This document shows, in pieces, positions 22,543 to 34,586 of a stretch of DNA of 64,000 nt (positions within the stretch are counted from its first letter, which is position 1; each line of letters begins with the position of its first letter). A program made the translations under genes and the position numbers. This DNA is from Adineta steineri (lineage: Eukaryota > Rotifera > Eurotatoria > Adinetida > Adinetidae), in the NCBI GenBank assembly GCA_905250115.1, contig CAJNOI010000207.1, positions 62,001 through 126,000 of the forward strand, in the 5' to 3' direction. The notes below the pieces were generated by a model. That model was not told where the DNA came from. It ran no database searches and saw nothing but the letters and a program-made list of their open reading frames with translations.

Positions 22543-25500
22543 TCACCGTTTTACAGTGTTTTTTGCTGCCTGGGTTAATGTTAATATTTTTTTGCCATCA
22601 TCGTTTACTACCGTTGTTGTTGATTTGGTTTTAGTCATACCATTGAATATTGTCATCCGTTTTCGTGGAGTACTGGCTTGAGCTCGTTTTTCTCGTTCAG
22701 CAATTTCGTTAAGATGTGCTTGCATTTCGTTGTCTAATGTATTCACTGCCGGATCATTATACCAATAGGTAAACATTGAATAGTTTTCACTCGATGAAAA
22801 TAAATCCATTGAAGGAAAAATAAGATCAACGACTTCGTGTAAGTTCCTATAGCTAAACAAAATCTTAATAGTAAACTGCGAAATTACGAAAAGAAATACA
22901 TACGTAGACATCATAGATTGGGGTAATGACTCTCGAGTAATATTACTATCAGAATTAATTGTAAAAATGCGAGTCTGTGGTATTTTGATTCTCGTATACG
23001 CTATATGATCCTATTAAAATGAAAAAGTGTATTTTGTTAAACGATTTTCTAGTGAGCATGCAAATCAGTGTACTACTCGCTAATTGAATAATAAAAAGCT
23101 ATAGTGTGTTTTGTTAGCACATAGATGTTTATATTCTAGTTTTGACTATTAAATTCGTTCAATTTTAGTTAATGCAACAGAAATTCTTTACTGATTAATA
23201 AAATTTCTTCTTTTAACTTGCAAAAAAACATACATTGGTTCTATTACCGAATCCAGCATAGAATGGATTTCTGTTTGGAAAAAGGCTTGCAATATTTTCC
23301 AAACATGCAATCTTGAATTTTTCGGGCTGTTTGGCAACGACTTCTCTACAAAACACAAAAAGATAAATAAATTAAATGGTTTCTACACTACACAAAAGGA
23401 TATTAACTATCTCACCGATGGAATGCAGCCAGAAGTGAATCAGGCGAAAGGAGTAATGGTCCAACAGGTAAGTTATATTTACACTGTTTAATGCTGCGTA
23501 AAAAATCTCTCGTCATTTGACTCTGCCCAATCGCTCGTGCCGATAGATAGATAAATTGATAGCCATTTTCTTGTATTGCATTAAAAAATTCTGTAATACC
23601 ATCGTGATACCAATCTCTACCAATTAATGGAAGAATTTGACCCATTACATCCGATCTATCAAAATATTTAAATCATGATACAATATGTGGAAAAGAAGAA
23701 ATCAGTAGCTTACATTGTGATTGTACCATCAATATCCGAAATGACAAATTTAGTTTGATAATCAAAAAGGAAAATATTCGATCTAACAGAAACATTGCCT
23801 TGTAAAGCTGTTGTCACTTCGAATTCAATTTTATTAATACCCAGTTTAAGATTGAGCCGTTTTAGTTGATCCGATGACAGTGTTAGCGTCTTTTTCGGAC
23901 TAATCGAAGATGTTTGCTGAACTGTCACTGTTGGTACTGATGACGATGGCTGTGATTCCTCTTTTTCTTTTTCTTCCATATCAGGGATCAATTTAGTTAC
24001 TTCACTGCTGTTATTCTTATCTACTGATGGTTGACTTTTGATCGAATTTTGTTTCATTTCAGCTCGATTAGACAATGTAGATACTACTGGTATTATTGTA
24101 CTCGAGTTTGTTACCTATGTGAATTCAGAAACGAGTTCAAGAGTATTAGGTAGATGAAGCAGAAAAGTCAGTAACAGCAAATAAACACAGGACTCTAATG
24201 GATGCTAGGTGTTCGGGATTTCAAAAACTCTTAAGTACTCACTGTCTGTACCATCAGTTTTTCTTGTGATTGTTCGACTGTCTCCGTTGGCAAATGCTTG
24301 TGAACATTAGCCGCCGAAGTAATAAGTGGTACGGCTGTGGTCCATTTGTACAATCTACAGAAAGTTCAATTTTATACTTATCTCTTTGATTATAAAAAAA
24401 AACAAAGAATCATTATTTACTTTCCGTCAATGCGTGCAACTAAATTAGAATCATTAGCGATGTTTGGATCATTGAAGAATCTTTCATGTGAAACAAGATG
24501 TTCATTAAATATGTCATGAGTAATCGCTGATAAATTGTCAATATTACCACATAATGAAAGTTGAACATCATTAAGATCTATACCTTCAGTAGGCAATGTC
24601 TTTTTAGTCGATGGCCATAAGTAGGAAAGAACGTTGGGCGGTTTGGTTAACTTGGCAGATTGTCGTTGTTCAGGTAGTTTGCCCCAATTCCATCTCCACA
24701 TACCACTGATTCTATCGACAAATGATCGACGTTTTTTTACCAACGGTTGAGTAGAATTATCAAGTTCATATTCTGTGTCCGATTTTGGACTTGTTGTTTG
24801 CGATGAGAAAGAACTTGAACATGAAACAAATAATTCTATTTCTCTTATTTAAATATCTGATTTACCTTGCGAAGATTGATGGCGATAACAAATTTTCGTT
24901 TAAAGAATAGTTACCAGCACGATCATCTAAACTACATGTTGGACTCTGAAGTGGTGTATCGGTAGTAGCAATATGACTTTCGATTGGTGCCGATTTAGAC
25001 AAAACTGCTTCATAGTTTTCACTCATCCTTGTATTCGATTCTTGTGTATGTACAGTTGCTGATGTCTTTATTGGAGTCTGATTTGATAGAATTGTGGATA
25101 TTTCTGTTTTTAATCGTTCATCAATTCCACTTTCATCCGTATTTTCACTTTCGTTATTGTTGGAAGAACCTTGTAGGGATGAAGTAACAAATAACTTTTT
25201 CTGACTAAATGCATCGACATCTGAGATTTGATTATCATCGTCCATATGAAATAAAAGCGAATCGTTCTCGTTCGCATCTCGTTTATGAATCATTGCCCAT
25301 GATTGATCTTGTTCATCACCGTTAGATCCTTTCGATATCGAAAGACGTTTTCGTGTAGATGATTGACGTTTAGTTAAAGGATAATCGGATGATAATTGCT
25401 CGTCTTCGCTTGACTGTACATCGAAATTATGTCCAGCAGATCGTCGTTTCTCATGATTACGACATTGTTCACTGCTATTAACAGATTGATCAATATTCGA

Positions 25501-26215
25501 CAAGATCCGTGGAGATCCATTATCAACCTGGAACAAAACGGAATTCTACGAATGAAGAAAAGGAACTGTAATATTAATAAACTGAAAACAAGATGAATAT
25601 TTATTACATGTACTATATATTTGAAATCTGTCATGGTGACATATTAGATCTTTCAAATAGAGACCATATTGTCTTTTTTTAAATGGTATTTTTATTTTTA
25701 TTTTATCATAGTATCGACAGATGTGATAGTATGAATACTTTTGACAAGACTATTTTCTTCAGTACATCGACCAAAATATTTAATAGAACATTCTTTGATG
25801 AAATATTAACATACCTCTGTATTATCAATAAATACAGCTTCACCCGCATCCCCTAATTGCATCCACAAATCTTCGATTAGATGATCATTCACTGAAACGT
25901 AAACCTAAGAAAAACAATCAGTAGAATACATATTCTGAAAATGTATTGAACTCACTCTCTTTTGTTGATGTTGAATAACACCTAGTTTTCCAAATCGAAC
26001 ATGAAACGGTGTACATTGAAGTGTTTCGTCTTCTTGTTTAATAACAATAACATCTATGGCACCTATCAATCAAAAAAATTATTTATATTACAAAAAACTT
26101 AATAATAACAGTGCAAAGAGACAATCTATGTACCACTGAAATTATGCGGATTGATACTGTTGTAAGTTGATTGAATTGTCGACCAACATTTGAGTGGTAA
26201 TGAAATTATATTCAT
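22543..26215 (-). CDS. Lipin, phosphatidate phosphatase
   Basis: Eleven exons: 26215-26134, 26062-25956, 25904-25815, 25527-24866, 24813-24421, 24354-24243, 24114-23714, 23655-23416, 23345-23234, 23010-22904 and 22852-22543. They sum to 2616 bases in frame, 871 residues, the normal length for the family. The N-terminal N-LIP domain starts [11 protein letters not shown] and runs through SGAIDVIVI and [11 protein letters not shown] long disordered middle rich in Ser and Asn follows. The C-LIP catalytic domain has the HAD motif DIDGT within [10 protein letters not shown], followed by [17 protein letters not shown] and the [14 protein letters not shown] block. Lipins convert phosphatidate to diacylglycerol at the ER with Mg2+ and in some animals also act as nuclear co-regulators. 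Most donors and acceptors are canonical. This is surely a host housekeeping gene. Confidence 0.93.
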
Positions 26216-26969
26216 ATTAGAAACGTCGTCGTAGTCGAGACGTTTTTATAACGTTGTTTTGTTTAGACTGAAAATGAAAAACAATTTATTCGATCTTCAA
26301 ATAAAACATAATAAATCAAATATAGATATAAAAAGAAAATGATCGTGTACTCTCTTTTTTTCCCTATAAGAATGAATGGCATGCACAGGCACATTTGAGA
26401 CAACTACTAGTCCTTCTCGTGTTTTTATATGTCGACAATAACAATGCTCTGTTTGATATTGCGAAAGTAAAGATAAAGATGTCGTATCATTTATATTTAC
26501 TTTGTAAAGGTATAAAGGTAAAAAACAAAAGATTTTTTCTTTCTAACTGCAGTCATCGTTTGCATTCAATAGAATACAAATACATTTAAAGGAAAAAAAC
26601 AAATTCGACCGAACAAAACGTTAGCCTTTCAAATTATTCAGTACGGAATATAAAAACAAAAATTGTCTGGAGAAAGTTTAAGGATGAAATTGAAGGTTAG
26701 CGAAGTATGAGTAATTATAACATTTACCATCGCATGGTAACATCATCATGTCTGTTGGCATTTAATTTTTGTTTTATAGACATATGATGTTTAATAGAAT
26801 CGTGCCTTTTACTGATTGATTAAAATAGAGATTGATCAAATGTCATATTTAATGATCTTATCTATCACTTGTACAACCTTCAGCAATAGAATCAAATCTT
26901 CTTTTCTCATATTTATCATTAATTTGTTCTTTCACCGATCATATGTATTTATTTGAGTCTTTAAAAACA
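26216..26969. other. Promoter interval between divergent lipin and SLC13 genes
   Basis: About 750 bases separate the two divergent starts. The sequence is AT-rich and shows no repeat or further gene; the frame at 26395-26589 has no support. Confidence 0.45.
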
Positions 26970-29316
26970 ATGTTTCATAGAATAAATTGGTTAAAACAAC
27001 GATGGCGTTTATTATTGGTTCTATTAACACCATTAGTTCTTCTTCCAATACCAATTATTGGCAAATCCTCTGTACGTTAAATATACTATCACAAGTTATA
27101 ATATTTAATCATTTCATTCTAGCAAGCGAGATGTGGATATATTGTCCTTATTCTAACTGTCTATTGGGTATTCGAAGCAATTCCTTTACCAGTTACTTCT
27201 CTTTTACCACTTGCTCTTTTTCCGATGGTAAACAAAGTAGCTGTTTGTTTTAATGAATTCATATTGATACATATTTAGGCTGGAATATTACCTGCTGAAA
27301 CAGTTGCTCCTCATTATTTCAAAGATATAATCACACTGTTCTTTGGAAGTATGTCACTAGCATATGCAGTTGAATCTGTTAATCTCCATCGACGAATTGC
27401 ATTATTCGTCTTAAGTCTTGTTGGTACTTCATCGAAATGGTACTTCTTCTTTTTTTTAAATAATTTTCAAACAAATAAATTCTATTTAGGTCAATGGCTG
27501 GAATAATGGGAGTAACTGCTTTTCTTTCCATGTGGATGAATAATACAGCAGCAACATCAATTATGATACCAGTAGCAATGGCCGTTACGAACGAACTGGA
27601 AAGTTATAGTAAAGTAGCTATTACTACTGTCGACGGTAAATAAATAATTGACTTAAAGATTCACTTTTGTTTATATTATACAGATGTGCTTGATTTAACT
27701 AAAGAAAACGTTTCAAATTCAGATCAATCGATGACAATCAAATCGCATGAAAATAAATATAAAAATATAAAAAAAGGTCAGGATGGAAATGTGAATTTTT
27801 GATTTGTGCATAAGTTCCTCTTTTAGCTTTTCTTCTTAGTGTTGCTTATTCAGCTTCAGTCGGAGGTATATCAAGTTTGGTTGGTTCAGCACCGAATATC
27901 TTCCTCAAAGGTTTCATTGATAAGTTAATAAACAATAACGAAAGATTTGTTTTCGTCTCTTTATTGAGCTATTTATTGATTTATTTATAGTCAATACAAA
28001 AACACGGCTTTTCGTATTAATTTTCTTGATTTTCTTCTCTTCGCCTTTCCAACAGCTCTCTTAATGTTGATTTTATGTTGGTTATGGTTACAAATTTCTT
28101 ATAACATCAAAGAGTTTGGAGAAATTTTGATAAATTCTCAATTTTTTTTTCTCAGATTATTTACATTACGTATAGATGCTGAAAGTCGTGCAGCACAAGC
28201 TAATTTAAAGACGATGTTAATTAAACAATACAAAGATCTTGGAAGACCACAGTAGGGAAGAAATAAAATTCAACTTTAATTTATCTAGTTATTATTTTTT
28301 TCCTAGATGGAGTGAAGTATCGGTTGGAATTATTTTTATTTCTATGATTATTTTATGGGTAACTAAAGATTTTTCTGTTGTACCTGGATGGAAAATTATC
28401 TTTCGACATAAATATATCAGCGATGGTACAGTAGCAATACTCTGTGGAGTATTACCAATGATTTTACCCAATGCTAATCCTTTCCAAAGTAAGATTAGTT
28501 GAACAAAAGATCTTGGAATATTCGATATTTATTATAGAGAATTGGACATATGAACCAATCGTTCAATGGAATCGTTTAGCGAAAAATATGCCTTGGGGTG
28601 CAATGTTGTTACTTGGTGCTGGTCTTGTTGTTGCAACAGCTTTTCAAGTTTGTTCATTAAAAAGCGAATGAACAATGATTAAGTTTTGTTTTTTGATTCT
28701 TCAGGTTTCAAAACTATCAGCAAGTGTTGCACATGCACTTCGATTTTTATCAGGAATACCACGTGCAGCAGTGATTTTTTTAGTTATTATTATTACTGGT
28801 TTTTTCACGGAAGTAACATCGAATATCAGTACAGCAAGTATTTTTTTTCCAATTCTTGATTCAGTAGTAAGTTTCGGTGTTCGATTTTAATATGAAACGA
28901 AAGACGAAGAATCCTTTTTTCTAGGCTCGCACTTCAAATCTTCATCCCGCGTATCTACTTCTTCCTTGTACATTAGCTGTTTCAATGGCTTTCATGTTAC
29001 CTATCGGTAAATAATTTGAATAAAACGGTATTAAATAAAAATATTTCTTTTCGTATCTTTTAGCAACACCGCCGAACGCAATTATTTTCGCTAGTGGTGA
29101 AATTCGTGTGATTGATATGGTAAAATATTTGTTTACAAATAATGAATAAAGACGTTATTTTATTAGGTCAAAACTGGTGTTGTAATGAATATGATTGCTT
29201 TTCTAGTCATTTTGTTTGCTGCAACTACGTGGATGCCGAAAATTTACGGGCTAAATGATCGAAATACAGAAATATTCTTCAGTATTAATGCAACTTCTTT
29301 CAATAAAACAATATGA
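26970..29316 (+). CDS. SLC13-type sodium/anion cotransporter
   Basis: Fourteen exons (26970-27071, 27123-27227, 27279-27439, 27490-27635, 27684-27776, 27827-27923, 27991-28113, 28156-28251, 28307-28488, 28538-28647, 28705-28866, 28925-29006, 29064-29119, 29167-29316) join to 554 residues, normal for SLC13. Both substrate and sodium signature loops are present: MWMNNTAATSIMIP early on and TEVTSNISTASIFFPI late. GSAPNIFLKG and LPTPPNA-like (IATPPNAIIFASG) segments also match. Members move dicarboxylates, citrate or sulfate with sodium across the plasma membrane. A hydrophilic loop (residues about 205-235) follows the first signature. The sixth exon needs the donor at 27924 rather than 27911 to keep the frame. 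Which anion it carries is not clear. Confidence 0.92.
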
Positions 29317-30409
29317 ATTTCTGCTTTTTTGCATTACATGAAAAACGAACTTCATTTTATTGTACTTACATGATAATATAAGATAGATAGGGAGAAAAAA
29401 AATAGAGGGTGGGTGTGAGTTTGAGGTTCAAATTCACCTCACACTCTCAAAAATACAGTTACAGTCGTCTTTTATCATTACTTACAAATCCTTCCAATAT
29501 CACCCGCCATCTATCAAAACAAGTAAGTGGATTAGCTTGTTGTTTTTTTACAACATGAAGGTATTCTTTTATATCACTAGTGTTGAGATATGAAAAAATA
29601 TTGTATAAAACATGGCGCTATCCTAAAAGTGTTACAGTGTAACTTGTAGAAGATGATAGTTTTGGAAGCTTAATGATAGTTCGATTTATTTAAGAATAAA
29701 ACGCGACTATTTATAGAACAAGAAATGGTTACTTTGGATTATTCCTATTTTTTGTAATACAATATAATCTAAGTAAACACTTAAGTTATGTCCTTTCATT
29801 CATCACTTGAAAATTTCAATATAAGTAAAAAGAACAAAAGAAGAATGAGTTAAGAGAAAGAAAGGAAAATGCCATAAGAACATATATGTGAGAGAGAAGG
29901 ATAAAATCCCATATAATCATATATGTATAAAAGAAGGAAAATACCAGATAGATAGATATATGTGGAGAAAAGAAAGAATAGCGAACGAATAATATATATA
30001 TTCGCTTATAAAAAGCAAAATGAAATACGGTAGACATGTCCGATTTGAATTTGCCAAGTTTCTTTCTTTCCTTTTTTTAGACTTTTACTCTTACTGCTTA
30101 TTTTTTCTCGTATATTTACAACGCATTATTATTGGGTAATACTGAGTCATGACTGGGTTTTTTATTCTATATCATACTTTTGCATTAGAAAGAATTCTTC
30201 ATTCAACGGCAATAAACTTGTTATTCAAACGAAATAGGTAAGACATTTTACGCTGACTATTTTATAGTTGTCAGAATAATATCAAGTTAGCTCTACAGTT
30301 TCATCATACTTTCTTTTTGATCGAAAAATGTGCACATTGATTTTAGAATTTTATACAGATAATATCAGTCTTTGGGGAAATCGGTTCATTTGTAATTTTG
30401 TTTAAACAC
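29317..30409. other. Intergenic with one telomere-like hairpin
   Basis: No supported gene. A telomere-like hairpin lies at 29405-29449 (GAGGGTGGGTGTGAG facing CACCTCACACTCTC, with a 12-base loop), less than 100 bases after the SLC13 stop codon. The rest is AT-rich. Confidence 0.5.
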
Positions 30410-30419
30410 AAATTTCATA

Positions 30420-30738
30420 TGTGAGTGAAGTAAGCAGCCGATTCGAGTATTTCCACCGGCGATTCGCCTGTGATGCGTTCCAAAGGGTTCCAGACAAGTT
30501 CCAAGCACAACTCGACGAGCTCTATCGAATGGTGTGCTCAGATTTTTCGTAGCTTAAAGTAAAAACTTTTCGATTTTGGTGGCGCCATCTGTAGGTCAAA
30601 AAATTTTACTTTGAGCTACGAAAAATCTGAGCACACCATTCGATAGAGCTCGTCGAGTTGCACTTGGAAGCCTCTGGAACGCATCGTAGACGAATCGCCG
30701 GTGGAAATACTCGAATCGGCTGCTTACTTCACTTACGT
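30420..30738. mobile_element. Long foldback element, MULE-like
   Basis: Two arms of about 135 bases (30420-30560 and 30600-30738) are near-perfect inverted copies around a 40-base centre; the tips read YGTRAGTGAAGTAAGC inward. The element is flanked by a perfect 10-base direct repeat AAATTTCATA (30410-30419 and 30739-30748). A 9-11 base duplication with long terminal inverted repeats is typical of Mutator-like elements. It is GC-richer than its surroundings and has no coding capacity. Small differences between the arms suggest moderate age. Confidence 0.85.
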
Positions 30739-30940
30739 AAATTTCATACGACAAAATGTAAGAGGGCGTACACATCGTTTCGCTTTTATACTGATGTTAT
30801 AGTCGTTTTTTTCAAACTATTGATTTTTTAGTTGAAAGATATACCTTTGAAAAAATATATATAGACTATCATTTGAATTACAATTATTTGTTTAGAATAC
30901 TGCCCAAAAAAGTGAATAACAGTCAAGCGATATTTCAGCG

Positions 30941-32137
30941 ATGAATATGTCTCTTCTTGTTCTTCCTACAGAAGTAATCCATTATGTGTTTGATTATTGT
31001 GATCTTCAACCAACGCTATTTTCCGTTCGTTGTGTCTGCAAAAGACTCGATGAGATTGTCAGGACATATAATCGAATAAATCTCATCTGCAAATCACAAA
31101 GGTTTCGTTCCATGACAGCAATCTCTTGTTTTATTAAACCTGAAAATGTCATTTCGTTGATAATCTCTGACGACTCGCGAATAAAAAATTATATACAAAT
31201 AGTCAATTCGTTGTTTAATATTAGTCGATTCAGTATACTTCGATCATTAACACTCTATCAAATCAACAATCAAGACCTTATATATATCTTAGAACGTGTG
31301 AAAACGAATCATCTTATTTCACTTTCGATTGAATTATGTGAAAGAGAACATGCAAACGTATTGACTTTGGTTTCATCAGATCAATGGATATTGAATTATT
31401 TAGCAATTCAAGATTGTACATATAACGAATATCTGGTTATTCTTCAACAGTTACCCAATTTACGAACACTCGTCATGAGAAATTGTAGTTTTAACTATTT
31501 GAATAATACACCGTCGTTATCATTTACATCTTTTTTCCATTCACGCTTAACATCTCTAACTGTTACTGATAATTACATATCACAAGGCAATCTTGCACTC
31601 CTGGTTTTACCAATACCTTCATTGAAACATCTCAAATTAATTTCTTACAGAATATTATTCGATTATGTGTTTAATGGCTCTACTTGGCAAAATTTCATTC
31701 AAACCAAGTTGCCAGTACTCGATAAATTTGAATTTTTCTTCTCTTACACTTACTCCAATGACCAACGCTTTATTAGTCTCGAATCAATCATGGATTCGTT
31801 TCGAGCACCTTTCTACCTTGATAACAAACGTTGGTTTGTCACTTGTGCTTATAATCCAAGATTTCGTGCGATCTGGCTTCATACGACACCGATATATGGT
31901 ATTGAATATAATTCTCCGATAAGATGTGAAGTATCATGGATAGACAATATTTGTCGCATTACTCAACGACCAATCCATGAAGAAGTTAACATCATTGCAG
32001 ATGAGGTACGCTCGAGAACCTACTCTAAATATAGAATGACAATTTTATCTTTGATCTATATCATTCGACACGTTGTTTATTTAGCTAGATCATTAATCCA
32101 AATGTATCTTCACTTATCTCCGGCACATATTTTATAG
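30941..32137 (+). CDS. F-box protein
   Basis: A single-exon protein of 398 residues. Residues 5-45 (LVLPTEVIHYVFDYCDLQPT, then LFSVRCVCKRLDEIV) form a standard F-box, the Skp1-binding module of SCF ubiquitin ligases. The rest has a repeating leucine pattern (SLTLYQINNQDL, LRTLVMRNCSF, SLTVTDNYISQGNL, SLKHLKLIS) that looks like irregular leucine-rich repeats, the likely substrate-binding part. A hydrophobic stretch lies near the end. Many such intronless F-box/LRR genes are known in bdelloid genomes. Target unknown. It lies 192 bases after the foldback element. Confidence 0.85.
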   Translation: MNMSLLVLPTEVIHYVFDYCDLQPTLFSVRCVCKRLDEIVRTYNRINLICKSQRFRSMTAISCFIKPENVISLIISDDSRIKNYIQIVNSLFNISRFSILRSLTLYQINNQDLIYILERVKTNHLISLSIELCEREHANVLTLVSSDQWILNYLAIQDCTYNEYLVILQQLPNLRTLVMRNCSFNYLNNTPSLSFTSFFHSRLTSLTVTDNYISQGNLALLVLPIPSLKHLKLISYRILFDYVFNGSTWQNFIQTKLPVLDKFEFFFSYTYSNDQRFISLESIMDSFRAPFYLDNKRWFVTCAYNPRFRAIWLHTTPIYGIEYNSPIRCEVSWIDNICRITQRPIHEEVNIIADEVRSRTYSKYRMTILSLIYIIRHVVYLARSLIQMYLHLSPAHIL

Positions 32138-32882
32138 ATAGAGTCAGAAGTCAAGCAGCCGCCAGATTGAAAGAGAAACACCTAGTAAATAGATAAGAAG
32201 GAGAAGTGTGAGAGACAATCATTTACCGTTCCAGTTTTCCCTTCGTTGTTCCAGTAGATCTAAAGATATCTATATAGCAATCGGTTAAAAACTTTGTACT
32301 TGTTACTCTCGTTAAATGATACTACTTCATGTTTCTAGCTGTTCAGATCAGTACTAAACATAATAGATACGCAAGAATCAACTTGAGCTTTGTTATGGAA
32401 ACCGTATATTTTTTACTTTCTGATTCAAGAAAACACTTGTAGTCAGTAATATTTCAATACTAAACAAAACAATTTCGTTGGCCGGGCTTTTTATTATAAG
32501 CGTGTATTGGAAATTACTATTTCTGTCTTATCAGATTCTGTAAGGGCTATTATAATACTTAGTTTATAAATGCCTTTCGTTTATCATTGAATAATCAATA
32601 CTATGTAGCTACCCTGTAATATATCCAAAGAAATCATTTGAGTGAGATCGTGAATTCATCACATAATAGAGTATCTATCTGAAAAAGGCACCACCTTTGT
32701 ATAAGTCATGATATCTTATGAAAAAATACATACTATAGAAATTTTTGAGCAAAAAAACAATTTTGTTTCTATCACATTCTCATCTCGTTCTTCTATCTCC
32801 TTAAGCATGACACAAAATAATCAATCAGATGATTACGATAAACTGCATTCGTTTTTATTAATATGTATATCTTTTTATATAG
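32138..32882. other. Interval upstream of the LRR gene
   Basis: No clear gene. The first exon of the LRR gene may lie here: an in-frame ATG is at about 32807 (MTQNNQSDDYDKLHS), with a possible short intron ending at 32882. This is not certain enough to call. Confidence 0.4.
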
Positions 32883-33804
32883 ACACCATTCGGTATACTC
32901 AATCTCTGCGTATATCGCATTGAAAATCGAGGAGCGCAACATCTTGCTGATGCCTTGCAACATAACACGGTAACTTAGCATCCCTTTTCTCTCTATCTCT
33001 CTTATCTAGTTCTATTGATACAGACAATTACTTCATTAGATTTGCATGATAATAAAGTGCAAGATGAAGGAGTAGAACATCTCGCTGCTACTTTACGACA
33101 CAATAGAGTAACTATTTATCTTTCTCCTTTTTCTTCTCTATTCGCCATTCATATTTTTTCTACAGACACTTACCACATTGAATCTTCTTCGAAATAAAAT
33201 TGGAGATCGAGGAGCACAATATCTTGCAGATGTTCTACGATTCAACACGGTGATTTTCTTTTGTGTCTTTTTCTCTTGCTCTCTCATGTATACTTTTTAT
33301 ATAGAAATTGATCTGTCTAAATCTCCTTGGGAATGAAGTCGGAAACCAAGGAGCACAATATCTTGCTAATGCTCTACAATATAATGAAGTAATTCTTCTT
33401 CTGTCTCTATCTCTGATGTCTTTAACTTCTCACATAGACACTCACCATACTACATCTTTGGAACAATAAAATCGAAGACCAGGGAGTACGAAGTTTCGCT
33501 ACTGCTCTACAACACAACAAGGTAGTTTTGATTTATCATTCGTCTTCATCGTGCTCATTTCAATCTTTTCATATAGATACTCGAAATACTCGATCTTAGC
33601 GGAAATCCAATTGGAGATGAAGCGGCAGATCATATCGCTAATATCCTACTAGATAACACAGTAATTCTATTTTCTCATTCACTGTAAGTCTCTCATTTTT
33701 ATCATTTCACATAGACACTCAAGCAACTATGGCTCTGGAATAATAATATCTCGTCCAAATTAAGAGAATATTTCAAAAATCAAGATAATCGAATACAATG
33801 TTAA
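32883..33804 (+). CDS. Ribonuclease-inhibitor-type leucine-rich-repeat protein, 5' end unclear
   Basis: Seven consecutive exons each carry one LRR unit: 32883-32969 (87 bases), 33024-33107, 33166-33249, 33305-33388, 33438-33521 and 33577-33660 (84 bases each), then 33715-33804 with the stop. All introns are phase 0 and 49-58 bases long. The repeat reads TLTxLxLxxNKIxDEGAxxLAxxLxHNx, the 28-residue RI/NLRC3-type LRR, which makes a curved protein-binding surface. No NACHT or other effector domain is seen upstream, so the gene is either a short LRR-only protein or has lost its 5' part. The first unit is one codon longer and fits the consensus less well. Partner unknown. Confidence 0.8.
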
Positions 33805-34370
33805 TTGTGTATTTTATTTTTATTAATTCAGAATAAATGATTTACTCTACATTTCAAATAAAATCTACAGAATAATGAGTTCTTTCATCTTGATTAAAAG
33901 TGTTATAATCTGATGCACGATTTTTTGAACTATTGAATAGAGATATCTATAATTTAGATGAGTGTGGGTGTGGAACGAATAAAGAGTTGAAAAAGTCCCA
34001 CACTCACACTCACATCCTTGCACACGATTTTACAAAGATAGGCAAGGAGAAGAGAGACATTTTTATAAAAATTAGGATGTGGACAAAACTAGATGTGTGT
34101 GTTTGGGTAGTGAATCTGGTACATTCACACCCTAAGCTACCACCTATATCCACATCTTCAAGTCTGTTTAACATTACTGAAAAATCAATTTGATTGTTGA
34201 CTCTGAACGTTTTTCGCCATTAACGTGAGTGTTCATCGATTGGTGATTAAGCGCGCTTGTTTATTTTTGATTAATGAAAAGACAGTAAAGATATAATTAA
34301 AGAGAAATAAAACTTTTTGTGATTAAAATATTTTTTCGTAGAAACGAAAGCGATACAATAAAATGATAAA
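33805..34370. repeat. Telomere-like hairpins downstream of the LRR gene
   Basis: GAGTGTGGGTGTGG (33960-33973) faces CCCACACTCACACTCACATCC (33997-34017). A weaker pair follows: GTGTGTGTTTGGG (34094-34106) facing CATTCACACCC (34122-34132). No gene is seen in this interval. Confidence 0.55.
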
Positions 34371-34586
34371 TTACCACTTTGCAAATTCGTTGCATACGCA
34401 ATTGGCAGGCTTTTGGCTTTCGCACGCTGCCATGTTACCGTTTGAAATACCTTTGACTATGCAATAGTTGTATAAAGAACAACTCAAAGTACATCCCCAA
34501 CTTATAGCCTTGTCCTCAATAGGATTTGCATTAGCAACCAAAAATATTGCCATCATTACAACCAGAATCACAATGAATTTGTTCAT
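34371..34586 (-). CDS. Small secreted six-cysteine peptide
   Basis: A 71-residue precursor. Residues 1-20 are a clear signal peptide (hydrophobic run IVILVVMMAIFLVANA). The mature part of about 50 residues holds six Cys at 32, 36, 42, 55, 63 and 65, spaced C-x3-C-x5-C-x12-C-x7-C-x-C. The C-x3-C and the final C-x-C recall the cysteine-stabilised alpha-beta fold used by defensins, but the order and spacing are not those of any family I can name. It could be a host defence peptide, a hormone-like peptide or a protease inhibitor. The frame is intact, ends in TAA, and stands alone in a gene-poor stretch. Function is not assigned. Confidence 0.7.
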   Translation of the reverse strand: MNKFIVILVVMMAIFLVANANPIEDKAISWGCTLSCSLYNYCIVKGISNGNMAACESQKPANCVCNEFAKW

